Counted from the first letter of the stretch, positions 1 to 7,805 are shown. The stretch: DNA of 25,032 bases from an uncultured Rikenellaceae bacterium (GCA_947074135.1 CAMTOL010000003.1:1-25032); one strand, 5' to 3'. A program made the numbers and translations. The notes: generated by a model from the letters alone, not told the origin.

Positions 1-28
1 GGATAAGTCTTGATGGGCAATTGGGGGG

Positions 29-646
29 ATGTGTATAGCTATTGCAGGAAATATTTGGTCGGGTAAGGGCCTATTGGCTGAGTTACTCAGTGGGCGACTT
101 GGTTGGGATAATGTTTCGGTTTCGCAGAACGATGGCGAAAATCCCTACATTGACGACTTTTACGACGATATGAGGAGGTGGAGTTTTCAGCTCCAAATAT
201 ATTTTCTAGGTATGCGTTGGAGAAGTATGAGAGGCATTGCTGCTGGTGGACGAAATTGTGTGATTGATAGAACAATTTATGAAGATGCTGAAATTTTTGC
301 TCGAAATCTTTTTAAGAATGGACTGCTTCCCGAACGTAGTTTTCATAGCTATTTTGAGCTTTATGGTCAGGTTATAGATACTATCAAAGCGCCAGATTTG
401 CTGGTCTATATAAGAGCGACACCCGATAAACTTCTTCGCAATATTAAGCGTCGAGGTAGGGGATATGAAACCTCGATAGATAAGAGTTATCTCCAGTCGC
501 TTGGCGAGCTATATGAGAACTGGACGTTTAGTTATGGTGCGTCTAAAATTTTGACTATTGATCTCGATAGTGATGATTTTATACTCGATAGCGAGGCCAG
601 AGAGCGTGTGTTGGACAAAATCTGTTCAATTATTAAAAAACAGTAA
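29..646 (+). CDS. Deoxynucleoside kinase family protein with altered active-site motifs
   Basis: The 205-residue protein resembles bacterial deoxyadenosine/deoxyguanosine kinases, which phosphorylate salvaged deoxynucleosides in the cytoplasm. Family marks seen are the ENPYIDDFYDDMRRWSF block (residues about 37-53), DRTIYED (80-86, the DRS/DRT motif), APDLLVYIRA, and an RGRGYE lid-like segment. Length is normal for the family. Two key sites are unusual. The P-loop at 7-14 reads GNIWSGKG where GxxGxGK[T/S] is expected, so a glycine is replaced by Trp and the Mg/phosphate-binding Thr/Ser by Gly. The Glu normally found just before the ENPY/NPY block as catalytic base appears to be Gln33. The gene may encode a weakly active or non-catalytic paralogue, perhaps partnering another kinase; that is inference. 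The ATG at 29 starts the conserved strand IAIAGN directly, so the start looks right. The gene lies 40 nt upstream of the methyltransferase gene. Confidence 0.8.
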   Translation: MCIAIAGNIWSGKGLLAELLSGRLGWDNVSVSQNDGENPYIDDFYDDMRRWSFQLQIYFLGMRWRSMRGIAAGGRNCVIDRTIYEDAEIFARNLFKNGLLPERSFHSYFELYGQVIDTIKAPDLLVYIRATPDKLLRNIKRRGRGYETSIDKSYLQSLGELYENWTFSYGASKILTIDLDSDDFILDSEARERVLDKICSIIKKQ

Positions 647-686
647 GACGATTAGTTCTGAATACTTCTAACTCCTAATTAAAAAG

Positions 687-1994
687 GTGAACCTTCCTCT
701 CGATTTTATATTGGCTCACTCCGAAGAGTTGGTAGCCGCCCTTGATAGCGAACCAGTTGTTTCGCTAAGACTAAACCCTGCAAAGAAGTTTGAGTGCCAG
801 TATCAAGACATAGTGGAGTGGTGTGCCGATGGGAGGTATCTTGCCGAACGTCCTTCGTTTACGCTTGACCCAGTTCACGCTGCTGGTGGATACTATGTCC
901 AGGAGGCGAGTTCGATGGTGGTGGGGCATATTGCACAACAAATACTGAACGAACTTTGTTGCGAGTCACCTCTAGTGGTTGATTTGTGCGCTGCGCCGGG
1001 TGGCAAAACGACCCACCTCTCAAGTGTGGTTGGTGGTTGCTCCGATGGGCGAGGTGTTGTGGTGGCAAATGAGGTTATAAAGAGTAGAGCCGGGATTCTG
1101 GCACAAAACGTTGTGCGCTGGGGCGAGGGCAATACGGTTGTGACCTCTGTTGAGGCCGCCTCACTTGCTGATGCTCTGAGTGGCGAGGTTGATTTGTTGG
1201 TTGCCGATGTACCTTGTTCGGGCGAGGGAATGTTTCGTAAGGATATGACTGCTCGTGGGGAGTGGAGTCAAGAGAATGTTGAGTTGTGTGCCGCTCGTGG
1301 CAGGAGGATTCTAAGCGACGCAAAACAGATGTTGCGAAGTGGCGGTTATCTGGTTTATAGTACCTGTACGTTTAATCACAAAGAGGACGAAGATAATGTG
1401 AAGTGGTTGGTGGATAGTGGCGAGTTTGAGGTCGATAACTCTAAAATAGGTGGCTTTGGAAAGTGTGGCGAGTATGGTTCGCACTTCTATCCCAACGAGG
1501 TGCGAGGCGAAGGTTTCTTTGTGGCTGTGCTAAAGTTTATAGGCGAAAATAGACAAAATAGAGCTCCTAAAAGTCCAAAAAACAGTAAAAAACAACCCAA
1601 AATATCGAAATATTCAACCCAATCGCTCTTCGAAGTCGAACTTTCAGGTCGTCTGTTTGGATATTCAGAACTGATGACACGAATTGTCGAACAGTTGCAA
1701 AACCGTAGAGTCTATATCCTTATGGCAGGAATAGAGTTTGGCGAACTAATACGTGGAGAACTAAAACCGTCCCATAACTATGCCCTCTATGCCCATAAAA
1801 CCGATACCTTCCTCAAAACAGAAGTTTCGAAAGAGGTGGCACTCGAATTTCTTAGAAAAAACAACCTCCAAGCTACCGAATTTTGCGAAGGATTACAACT
1901 GGTGACATTCCAAGGATTACCGTTAGGCTTTGCCAAACGAATCACGAACAGAGTGAATAATATGTATCCCACTTCGTGGCGAATACTCTGTTAA
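687..1994 (+). CDS. rsmF: RsmF/NOL1/NOP2/Sun family rRNA m5C methyltransferase
   Basis: This SAM-dependent RNA cytosine-C5 methyltransferase probably modifies 16S rRNA. The SAM-binding motif I CAAPGGKT lies at residues 101-108. Motif IV with the PC dyad (PCSGEGMFRKD, from 176, Cys177) and motif VI with the nucleophile-type Cys (STCTFN, Cys227) are both present, which is the two-cysteine arrangement of m5C RNA methyltransferases. The N-terminal part (1-90) fits the substrate-binding cap, with SLRLNP and YYVQEASSM. The C-terminal ~130 residues are the divergent RsmF-like/PUA-type tail. Length 435 is typical for Bacteroidetes members. The start is GTG at 687; the family N-terminus MxLPxxF fits it and no Shine-Dalgarno is evident. 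The final target site cannot be told from sequence. Confidence 0.88.
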   Translation: MNLPLDFILAHSEELVAALDSEPVVSLRLNPAKKFECQYQDIVEWCADGRYLAERPSFTLDPVHAAGGYYVQEASSMVVGHIAQQILNELCCESPLVVDLCAAPGGKTTHLSSVVGGCSDGRGVVVANEVIKSRAGILAQNVVRWGEGNTVVTSVEAASLADALSGEVDLLVADVPCSGEGMFRKDMTARGEWSQENVELCAARGRRILSDAKQMLRSGGYLVYSTCTFNHKEDEDNVKWLVDSGEFEVDNSKIGGFGKCGEYGSHFYPNEVRGEGFFVAVLKFIGENRQNRAPKSPKNSKKQPKISKYSTQSLFEVELSGRLFGYSELMTRIVEQLQNRRVYILMAGIEFGELIRGELKPSHNYALYAHKTDTFLKTEVSKEVALEFLRKNNLQATEFCEGLQLVTFQGLPLGFAKRITNRVNNMYPTSWRILC

Positions 1995-2009
1995 TTTTCG
2001 TTGCTCCAC

Positions 2010-2052
2010 TCTACCTTTTGTGAACAAAAGATAGAACCACAAAAACTTTTAC
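2010..2052 (-). repeat. Partial copy of modular GAA-loop hairpin repeat (hairpin-2 plus linker)
   Basis: Read on the minus strand this is the linker AAAAGTTTTTG followed by a hairpin. On the plus strand the stem CTTTTG (2015-2020) pairs with CAAAAG (2025-2030) across the loop TGAA, with CTA/TAG extending it at 2011-2013 and 2032-2034. It aligns with the copies at 7492-7548 and 24342-24371. Together with the module at 2069 it fills most of the 196-base gap between the methyltransferase and recO. Confidence 0.55.
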
Positions 2053-2068
2053 AAATCCATTGTCCATT

Positions 2069-2107
2069 TTCAATTGTTAATTGTCAATTGAAAAGGTCAT
2101 TCGATGG
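2069..2107 (+). repeat. ~39-bp palindromic module, copy 1
   Basis: TTTCAATTG, three variable bases, then ATTGTCAATTGAAAAGG and TCATTCGATG. It is nearly identical to 7806-7844, differing only in the three central bases. The TTCAATTG/CAATTGAA arms are self-complementary. In this copy the hairpin that follows in copy 2 (GATGC-GAA-GCATC) is decayed to GATGGGAAGTGATG. Confidence 0.7.
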
Positions 2108-2190
2108 GAAGTGATGTTAGAATAAATCGTTAATCTGAATAATTTTTTACTGTTATTAAGAGTAGTAGAACATACAAGTCTAGGGGGATT

Positions 2191-2892
2191 GTGCTTCACA
2201 CCATTAAATATGGGGAGCGCAAGATGGTGGTGCACCTATTGACGCCAACTCTAGGCAATCGCAGTTATATTGTTACTGTTGGAAATTCGCCGAGTTCGGT
2301 ACATCGGTCACTCTTACAGCCGCTATGGTTGTTGGAGTTTGAGGGTGAGTCTGCTGTGGGCGAAGGTCTTCACAAGATGCGAGAGGTTAGGTTATCTCCG
2401 CCGTTGAGGACCATTGCCGTAGAGCCTGTCAAGGCTATGGTGGTGATGATGATTTGCGAGTTGTTGTATCGGATTGTCAAGGATTCAGACGTGGAGTTAT
2501 ATCAATTTGTGGAGAGTGCAATTTTGCGATTAGATGACGTTGATTCAAAGAGCCAAAGTACGGCAATTGCCAATTTCCATCTTCATTTCTTGGTGCATCT
2601 TAGTTCTCACTTAGGTTATGCTCCGACTAATAACTACTCTGTGGGTCACTTTTTCGATATAAAGGAGGGGGAGTTTACGTTGCTCAAGCCTCTCCATAAT
2701 CTATATTTTGAGCCAGAACAGGCTCGCTTGCTTTTCGATATCTATTCAGTTGCTCCCACTGCGTTGTGTGAGTTGCAGCTCAATCGTGATATTCGTCGTA
2801 GTTTTCTAAACTCTATGGTCGATTACTTTGGTTACCACACCGACGCAATTCATAAGGTGCGTTCAATCGAGCTCTTTTCTGAGGTGTTTTAG
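2191..2892 (+). CDS. recO: DNA repair protein RecO, start codon uncertain
   Basis: RecO loads RecA at gaps with RecF/RecR in recombinational repair. The protein matches Bacteroidetes RecO in layout: an N-terminal OB-fold (VLHTIKYGERKMVVHLLT, then RSYIVTVG), a helical middle with FHLHFLVHLSSHLGYAP, YFD-like VGHFFDIKEGEF, and an ending RSIELFSEVF like the family's SLDVLKELF. No zinc-finger cysteines are present, as is usual in this phylum. The listed start is the first GTG, but the frame stays open upstream to 2143 and encodes YKSRGI directly before VLH, which matches the conserved RecO start (xKTxGIVLH). No ATG, GTG or TTG exists in that upstream stretch. ATT at 2155 is a possible rare start. 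The true protein is therefore probably 10-12 residues longer at the N-terminus. Confidence 0.85.
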   Translation: MLHTIKYGERKMVVHLLTPTLGNRSYIVTVGNSPSSVHRSLLQPLWLLEFEGESAVGEGLHKMREVRLSPPLRTIAVEPVKAMVVMMICELLYRIVKDSDVELYQFVESAILRLDDVDSKSQSTAIANFHLHFLVHLSSHLGYAPTNNYSVGHFFDIKEGEFTLLKPLHNLYFEPEQARLLFDIYSVAPTALCELQLNRDIRRSFLNSMVDYFGYHTDAIHKVRSIELFSEVF

Positions 2893-2926
2893 AGTGTTGT
2901 TGTAATTTTCAACGAAATAATGGCAT

Positions 2927-2964
2927 AAAAAAGGGGCGCTCACTAACCTTTAAAAGAACGCCCC
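2927..2964 (-). terminator. Rho-independent terminator of the outer-membrane receptor gene
   Basis: On the minus strand, GGGGCG pairs with CGCCCC (plus 2959-2964 and 2933-2938) and is followed at once by TTTTTT (plus A-run 2927-2932). It lies about 100 nt beyond the receptor stop codon. The plus strand lacks a T-run after the stem, so it does not look like a recO terminator. Confidence 0.75.
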
Positions 2965-3066
2965 GAAGAGTGAGATAAGAAAACAACTAACAAACTACAC
3001 TCACTCCTATATTGAATTATGCTAAATACAAATGTACATAAATAAATTTATAATTCACAATTAAAT

Positions 3067-5946
3067 TTAGTGTGGTCCCATCATACCTCTTGGGCGGCCA
3101 CTGTCGTTTTGTTCGTAAATTCTTTTGCCACTCTTACGGGTATCGAACTTCCAAGTGAATGCCAACATAAAGTATTGAGTTAAGACTTGTGATTGAGTAA
3201 TTTGAGTGTATGTATCAGCCGATGTTTGCCATATCGAACGGTTTTGACCAAGAGCATCGTAAACTGATAGTCTGAATTCAGCCTGACGTTGTTTTAAGAA
3301 TTTAAAACCAATTGCGCCATTAAGCATTGCGTAGTGGTTGTCGTATGCATCCTGAGTTCCGAACGAGTTTCTCCACGATAAATCGGCGTTGATAAAGAAT
3401 GTTCTAGCAAAAATTATGTTGACAAACGCAGAAAGGTCGTGCGAGAAGTAGCGGTCAATCTGACCAGTGCCACCTTGCGTGATATTCAATCCTGGACGGT
3501 ATGCAACAGTAAAGTCAACACTCTCTGAGATATTTGATGTTACTGAGAGTCCACCGCCTATTCTATTTGAGTTCGATAAATACTCAATGCCGTCGAGTTT
3601 CGAAGGTGTACGACCGTAACGGTAGAATAGCGATACGTTGACATTACTTTTTAGTGGTTTGATACCAAAGCCGAAGTTCGAGAATAGACCAGCGTTTACA
3701 TAGCCTTGAAGGTTAACTGGACGTGAGAATTGAGAGCCTTTTACAAGTGTCATACCAGTGTATGCGCCATCGGTAAGTTGTTCGATTGGCGTGTCTTCGG
3801 TAAGTAATATGCGTTCTGTTGCTATATAGTTCGATGTAATTGTACCATTAGCAAATAGGTTGAAGTTTATATTTTTCTCAGGATTGGCAAAATTGTAACG
3901 CAGCGACATCTGGTGCGAATAACTTTGTTCCAAGAATCTATTGCCTATGCTAACTTGGAGTGGATTAGTGTTGTCGAGTATAGTTTGGAGTTGTGTAACT
4001 GAAGGAAAAATAGAGTTTGCATTATAGTCAAGCTTTAAGTTCTGACCTCTGGCTGGTGTGAATGATAGCGAAAGTGATGGAAGAACAGCATCAAAGTTAT
4101 AAGACTCATTAAATGGTATTCTGTTGTCTCGTAATGTATTCTGATTATTGTCGAGAGTTGAGTTTTGATAATTGACGTTAACCGTTAAATTAAGAGTTTT
4201 ATCAAGCACATAATTGTAACCAATACCAGCGAGGTTGGTAAGATAGTTTCGGTTGATGTAGTTGGTTGTTGATGTATCCTCTAGTGCGTATCTTTGTTCT
4301 AGTTCGTCCCAATTGAATCCCTCTTTGTTTGTCAAAGTTTTATCGTATGTAATAGAGTAGTTTGCCATTAATCGCGAGCGTTTCGAAACAGGCTCGGCAT
4401 AAGTTGCGCTACCAGTAAATGTATATCCTGATGAGGCTACACCTGCAATTAGATTAATTTGGTCGTAGGTCATCATACTCGTTCCGTTGTTATCGTATGT
4501 AGAGCCGTAGTTCGATAATTGGCTGCGGTTACCAAAATCACGACGACCATTCACAATACCGCCTAATGATAGTGTGCGACCTGGTTTTGCGAAACGGTGC
4601 ATCCACCACAGGTCTGCCGAACCATTTAATCTGTCAAGTTTTGTGTTATAGCGTGAGTCACTAGCATTCGATAACAAATCGTTGAGCATAGTTTCAGATA
4701 AAGATGAACTTGAGCCTAGGTTATTAGAGTAGCTAAGCGAAGGGTTGAAGTTAATCCTATCATTCTCGGTAGGGTTCCACTCAATTCTAGCATTAAATCG
4801 GTGATTATTGCCATAGCCAAGTGACGAGTCTATTGAAGAGTATTGACGAGGAGTAGTCAGATAGTTTTGGTCTGTTACTCGCCAAACGTCAGCGTTGTTG
4901 CCATTGTAGAAGTATGAAGCGTTAACTTTTAGGTTTTTGAACTCGCCATTATAGTTACCACCAATCATATAGGTCTCCATAATACCGCCACGAGTCGGTG
5001 TTGTAAATCCGTTAAGGTCATTACCTCCACTGCGCCACTGTCCACGACCTCCACGTCCACCTCCACTTTGAGATATGTCGTTAAGTGTAAAGCCTTGATT
5101 GTTAATGTTGTTAGCTTGTGCTGTGAGTACAAAGCGGTGTTTGTCTGAGAATGTGTTAACGCCAATACCGGCTGAATATTTATTGCCAAGACCATAACCA
5201 ACATAAGCCTTACCGAAGGTTGAGTTCATTACTCCCTTTTTGGTTACAATATTGATTGCTCGAACACGTTGACCGTCGTCGAACCCCGAAAACTTAGCAT
5301 CATCGCTCTGGTCGTCATATAACTGCATACTCTCAACTGCATCGACTGGAAGCGATTTAAGTGCTAGCGTTGGGTCGTCTTGAAAATACTCTTTACCATT
5401 TACATATACCTTGCCTATAGACTGACCCTGAGATTGAACATTGCCATTCTCGTCCGTTGTCACACCCGGCATCTTTTTTAACAAATCTTCTGCCGTAGCA
5501 TCAGGGTTTGTTTTAAATGCAGCAGCGTTATACTGCACAGTGTCGCCCTCTACCTTGCCCATCGATGCTTGACCAACAACCTGAACCACCTCAACATCGA
5601 AAGCTGAAGTGTTAAGGGTCACTATACCCAGGTCGATAGTGCGTTCACCAGTAAGAGGTACATCAAGTTTAAGACGTTCATAGCCTAAATAGTCGAATGT
5701 TAAGTCAATCTTTTTTTCGTTGGTAGTAAATGAGAAACCACCTTTGGCATCTGTTGCTATAACTCTACCTTTACGTTGTAACTTAGCTGTATCCCAGGCG
5801 TTGAGCGTAACAACAACACCAACAGCTTCGCCTGGATCGTCCGAGAATTTAACTCGCCCCTTTATAGTGGCTTGTTGAGCTATTGCTGAAAATGATGTGA
5901 TACTTAATAATGTACCTAAAAGTAGAATAGTAAATAAGCGATTCAT
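3067..5946 (-). CDS. Outer-membrane beta-barrel receptor with carboxypeptidase-D-like and plug domains
   Basis: This 959-residue protein is of the TonB-receptor-like outer-membrane type common in Bacteroidetes. It has a Sec signal peptide (1-23, cut near AIA-QQ). A carboxypeptidase-regulatory-like beta-sandwich follows at about 26-115 (ATIKGRVKF, FDYLGYE). Next is a plug-like domain at about 120-240, with GDTVQYNAAAFKTNPDATA, LLKKMPGV and VYVNGKEY. The rest is a long beta-barrel rich in alternating aromatic residues. A Gly/Arg-rich stretch (GGGRGGRGQWRSGG, about 295-308) probably forms an exposed loop. The C-terminus GRPRGMMGPH lacks the usual terminal aromatic, which is common in this OMP subfamily. 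No susD-like partner is adjacent, so the substrate is unknown. It is transcribed divergently from the phosphate porin, and the shared upstream region contains the Pho-box-like repeats. A role in phosphate-compound uptake is only a guess. Confidence 0.82.
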   Translation of the reverse strand: MNRLFTILLLGTLLSITSFSAIAQQATIKGRVKFSDDPGEAVGVVVTLNAWDTAKLQRKGRVIATDAKGGFSFTTNEKKIDLTFDYLGYERLKLDVPLTGERTIDLGIVTLNTSAFDVEVVQVVGQASMGKVEGDTVQYNAAAFKTNPDATAEDLLKKMPGVTTDENGNVQSQGQSIGKVYVNGKEYFQDDPTLALKSLPVDAVESMQLYDDQSDDAKFSGFDDGQRVRAINIVTKKGVMNSTFGKAYVGYGLGNKYSAGIGVNTFSDKHRFVLTAQANNINNQGFTLNDISQSGGGRGGRGQWRSGGNDLNGFTTPTRGGIMETYMIGGNYNGEFKNLKVNASYFYNGNNADVWRVTDQNYLTTPRQYSSIDSSLGYGNNHRFNARIEWNPTENDRINFNPSLSYSNNLGSSSSLSETMLNDLLSNASDSRYNTKLDRLNGSADLWWMHRFAKPGRTLSLGGIVNGRRDFGNRSQLSNYGSTYDNNGTSMMTYDQINLIAGVASSGYTFTGSATYAEPVSKRSRLMANYSITYDKTLTNKEGFNWDELEQRYALEDTSTTNYINRNYLTNLAGIGYNYVLDKTLNLTVNVNYQNSTLDNNQNTLRDNRIPFNESYNFDAVLPSLSLSFTPARGQNLKLDYNANSIFPSVTQLQTILDNTNPLQVSIGNRFLEQSYSHQMSLRYNFANPEKNINFNLFANGTITSNYIATERILLTEDTPIEQLTDGAYTGMTLVKGSQFSRPVNLQGYVNAGLFSNFGFGIKPLKSNVNVSLFYRYGRTPSKLDGIEYLSNSNRIGGGLSVTSNISESVDFTVAYRPGLNITQGGTGQIDRYFSHDLSAFVNIIFARTFFINADLSWRNSFGTQDAYDNHYAMLNGAIGFKFLKQRQAEFRLSVYDALGQNRSIWQTSADTYTQITQSQVLTQYFMLAFTWKFDTRKSGKRIYEQNDSGRPRGMMGPH

Positions 5947-6079
5947 AGGTTTTCTCTAGTTTTTTGAATTTTATGCTCTTTTGATACAAAAAAAAGGTGT
6001 AAGTTTAATTAGTTCTTAATCTTTTTTTTAAAGAAAATGTTTTAGCTACATAACCGCCTGTGAATCAGCTAGTTTTAAG

Positions 6080-6137
6080 TTGTAACATTTTTGTAACTTT
6101 TTTGTAATGTCGCTGTAATAACTCCAATATACTTTTG
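6080..6137 (+). promoter_or_regulatory. Pho-box-like array of four 11-bp repeats plus TAnnTTTG promoter box
   Basis: TTGTAAC (6080), TTGTAAC (6091), TTGTAAT (6102) and CTGTAAT (6113) each start exactly 11 bp apart with 4-bp spacers. This is the geometry of PhoB-type tandem direct-repeat operators (7+4). A Bacteroidetes-type -7 box TACTTTTG lies at 6130-6137, 10 bp after the last repeat, so the operator takes the place of a -33 element. The downstream gene is a phosphate-selective porin and a PhoB-type regulator is encoded in the same block, which supports Pho control. A weaker in-phase match CTGTGAA starts at 6058. Confidence 0.75.
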
Positions 6138-6161
6138 CAGTGTCGAAAGAGGAGAAATATA

Positions 6162-7448
6162 ATGGGCAAAATACTCAAAACAATAATAATGAAAAAAATA
6201 TTAATTAGTTTGATAGTGCTGTTTGGTGCGTTAACCTACATAAATGCGTCGGCACAAATTGTAGAGGAGGAGCTTCCGCTTCCACAGAAAAACGAGCAGA
6301 GATTGAATATTCTCGAGAATGATTTTGGAAAATGGGGAAGACTCAAAATTTCGGGTTATGTTCAGGGTCAATGGCAGTGGGCAGAGAGTAAAGGTGCTGC
6401 GGCGTTTGCAGATGGTGGTTCATTCCCGTCACAGAGCGACAACCGCTTTATGATTCGTCGAGGTCGTATCAAGTTTACCTATACTCTAGGCTTCGTTCAA
6501 GCAGTTATTCAACCAGACTTTACTGAAAAGGGTGTAAAAATCAAAGATGCTTATGTAGCTGTAACATCTAATAATAAAATGTGGGGAGGTCAACTTGGTA
6601 TTTTTGACCGTCCATTTGGCTACGAAATCTCATACTCTTCGTCACTTAGAGAGAGCCCAGAACGCAGTCGTGTTTTCATTTCACTCTTCCCCGACGAGCG
6701 TGACTTAGGCGCAATGTTTAATTTTAAGAAAGGCGAGTTTACTCTTAATGCAGGTCTTTTCAATGGTAATGGTGTAGCTTCGGAGTCGGATAGTCGCAAA
6801 GACTTTATAGGTCGCCTTGCTTGGCTCAAAAAGATGAACTCTTCTCAAGTTGGTGTGGCATTCTCGTATTATAATGGCGGAATTATTACTGGCGCAACTG
6901 AGCACTATAACTGCCAGAACGGCAAAGGATTCGTGGCTAGTGCAAACGATCAATATTCTCAATATTTGCGTCAATATTTTGGTGTTTCGGCTCAATATCT
7001 GCAACAGTGGGCTGCAGGTACTACAAATATTCGTGCTGAGTTTCTTTGGGGACAACAACCGGGTACATTTAAGAATAATAATAGCCCAAGCGGAGGATTT
7101 TTTGCCTCAACTCCCGATTCGCCACTCTATCTAAGAAACTTTATGGGCGGTTATGCAATTCTAGTTCAAGATTTAGGGCCGACTAAACACTCTGTGGTGT
7201 TCAAATATGACTATTACGATCCAAATACACAAGTAAAAGGTAATGAAATTGGGAAACTTGAGAACACAGGCGCAGCAGATATTGCCTACTCGACATTTGG
7301 TGTTGGTTACCTATTTCGTGCAACTTCAGCTCTTCGATTGATGGCATACTACGACTTTGTTAACAACGAGAAGAGTGCAAATTTGAAAGGTTATGATAGC
7401 CGCATTAAGCAAAATGTGTTAACCCTTCGTGTCCAAGTAAAATTCTAA
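6162..7448 (+). CDS. Phosphate-selective porin (OprO/OprP family)
   Basis: An outer-membrane beta-barrel channel expected to pass phosphate or polyphosphate to the periplasm for PstS. Family signs are GRLKISGYVQGQWQWAE at the mature N-terminus, the RFMIRRGRIKFTYTLG segment, VIQPDFTEKGVKIKDAYVAV, and the terminal aromatic VQVKF typical of outer-membrane proteins. A signal peptide ends near ASA-Q. The frame opens at an ATG-like codon inside the -7 box (6135), which cannot be translated. ATG 6162 has a good AGGAG at about 6150 with 7-nt spacing and is chosen. ATG 6189 (MKKILISL) would give a more ordinary signal peptide and is an alternative. It is the first gene of the Pho block and sits directly behind the Pho-box-like repeats. 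Confidence 0.87.
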   Translation: MGKILKTIIMKKILISLIVLFGALTYINASAQIVEEELPLPQKNEQRLNILENDFGKWGRLKISGYVQGQWQWAESKGAAAFADGGSFPSQSDNRFMIRRGRIKFTYTLGFVQAVIQPDFTEKGVKIKDAYVAVTSNNKMWGGQLGIFDRPFGYEISYSSSLRESPERSRVFISLFPDERDLGAMFNFKKGEFTLNAGLFNGNGVASESDSRKDFIGRLAWLKKMNSSQVGVAFSYYNGGIITGATEHYNCQNGKGFVASANDQYSQYLRQYFGVSAQYLQQWAAGTTNIRAEFLWGQQPGTFKNNNSPSGGFFASTPDSPLYLRNFMGGYAILVQDLGPTKHSVVFKYDYYDPNTQVKGNEIGKLENTGAADIAYSTFGVGYLFRATSALRLMAYYDFVNNEKSANLKGYDSRIKQNVLTLRVQVKF

Positions 7449-7482
7449 AAAGTTGTGAAATTGAGGTTGATGCTGCCTTGTT
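7445..7482 (+). repeat. Left half of stop-codon-linked inverted-repeat element (copy 1)
   Basis: CTAAAAAG overlaps the porin stop codon and is followed by GTGAAATTGAGGTTGATGC and CCTTGTT. This matches the left arm of the element after pstB (11680) nearly base for base. The expected right arm is not next to it. A weak candidate, AACCTC then AATT at 7786-7796, could pair with AATTGAGGTT (7459-7468) with one bulged base. If so, the structures at 7492-7775 sit inside its loop. Confidence 0.55.
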
Positions 7483-7491
7483 AAACACTAC

Positions 7492-7548
7492 TTTACCTTT
7501 TCTGAAGAAAAGTAAAACCAAAAGACTTTAACGAAAACTTCGTTTTCG
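7492..7548 (-). repeat. Modular GAA-loop hairpin repeat, minus-strand copy
   Basis: Read on the minus strand: CGAAAAC-GAA-GTTTTCG (plus 7532-7548, 7-bp stem, loop TTC on plus), then a linker AAAGTCTTTTGG. A second hairpin follows, whose stem TTTTC/GAAAA (plus 7498-7502, 7507-7511) is extended by TTTAC/GTAAA with one bulge. The order hairpin-linker-hairpin equals the plus-strand copies at 7840 and 21279 while the stem sequences differ. Confidence 0.6.
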
Positions 7549-7608
7549 ATGATTGGTTAGAGTTGTTTTCGGAAATGTTTTTTAGATGGTTTCTAAAAAA
7601 AGCTCCTT

Positions 7609-7775
7609 GAAATATTTTTTTGAAAATTAAAGAGGTCGCCCACGCACTTTTGTGCGTGGATAAGTAATATTGGCATTGAAATTTTATCTGCAAGTTTACT
7701 TGCGAGTAAAATTTCAATACCAATATTAGCAACCCTTCGGGTTGCCGACCTCTTTAATTTTCGAAAACCTATTTC
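7609..7775. repeat. 167-bp cloverleaf-like inverted-repeat element between porin and pstS
   Basis: The outer arms 7609-7638 and 7746-7775 are inverted repeats matching at 27 of 30 positions. Inside, in order, are a perfect 8-bp hairpin CCACGCAC/GTGCGTGG (7640-7659, loop TTTT), a 22-bp stem with one mismatch (7665-7686 with 7707-7728), and a 7-bp hairpin GCAACCC/GGGTTGC (7729-7745, loop TTC). The 22-bp stem is capped by GCAAGT-TT-ACTTGC (7690-7703). Together they form a four-way junction. No ORF is carried. It could be a MITE-like insertion or a structured transcript segment. It takes up a third of the 501-base gap between the porin and pstS; the rest of that gap is the repeats listed separately, and no promoter match was found there. 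Confidence 0.75.
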
Positions 7776-7805
7776 TTATAAATATAACCTCGAATTACTA
7801 ATCAC

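Noticed and set aside
6135..6161. Longer porin start at 6135
   Set aside because: The codon lies within the predicted -7 promoter box, so it is upstream of the likely transcription start. ATG 6162 has a good ribosome-binding site.
7493..7732. 79-codon minus-strand open frame between porin and pstS
   Set aside because: It runs through hairpin modules and half of the cloverleaf element, with no recognisable protein family and low-complexity composition.
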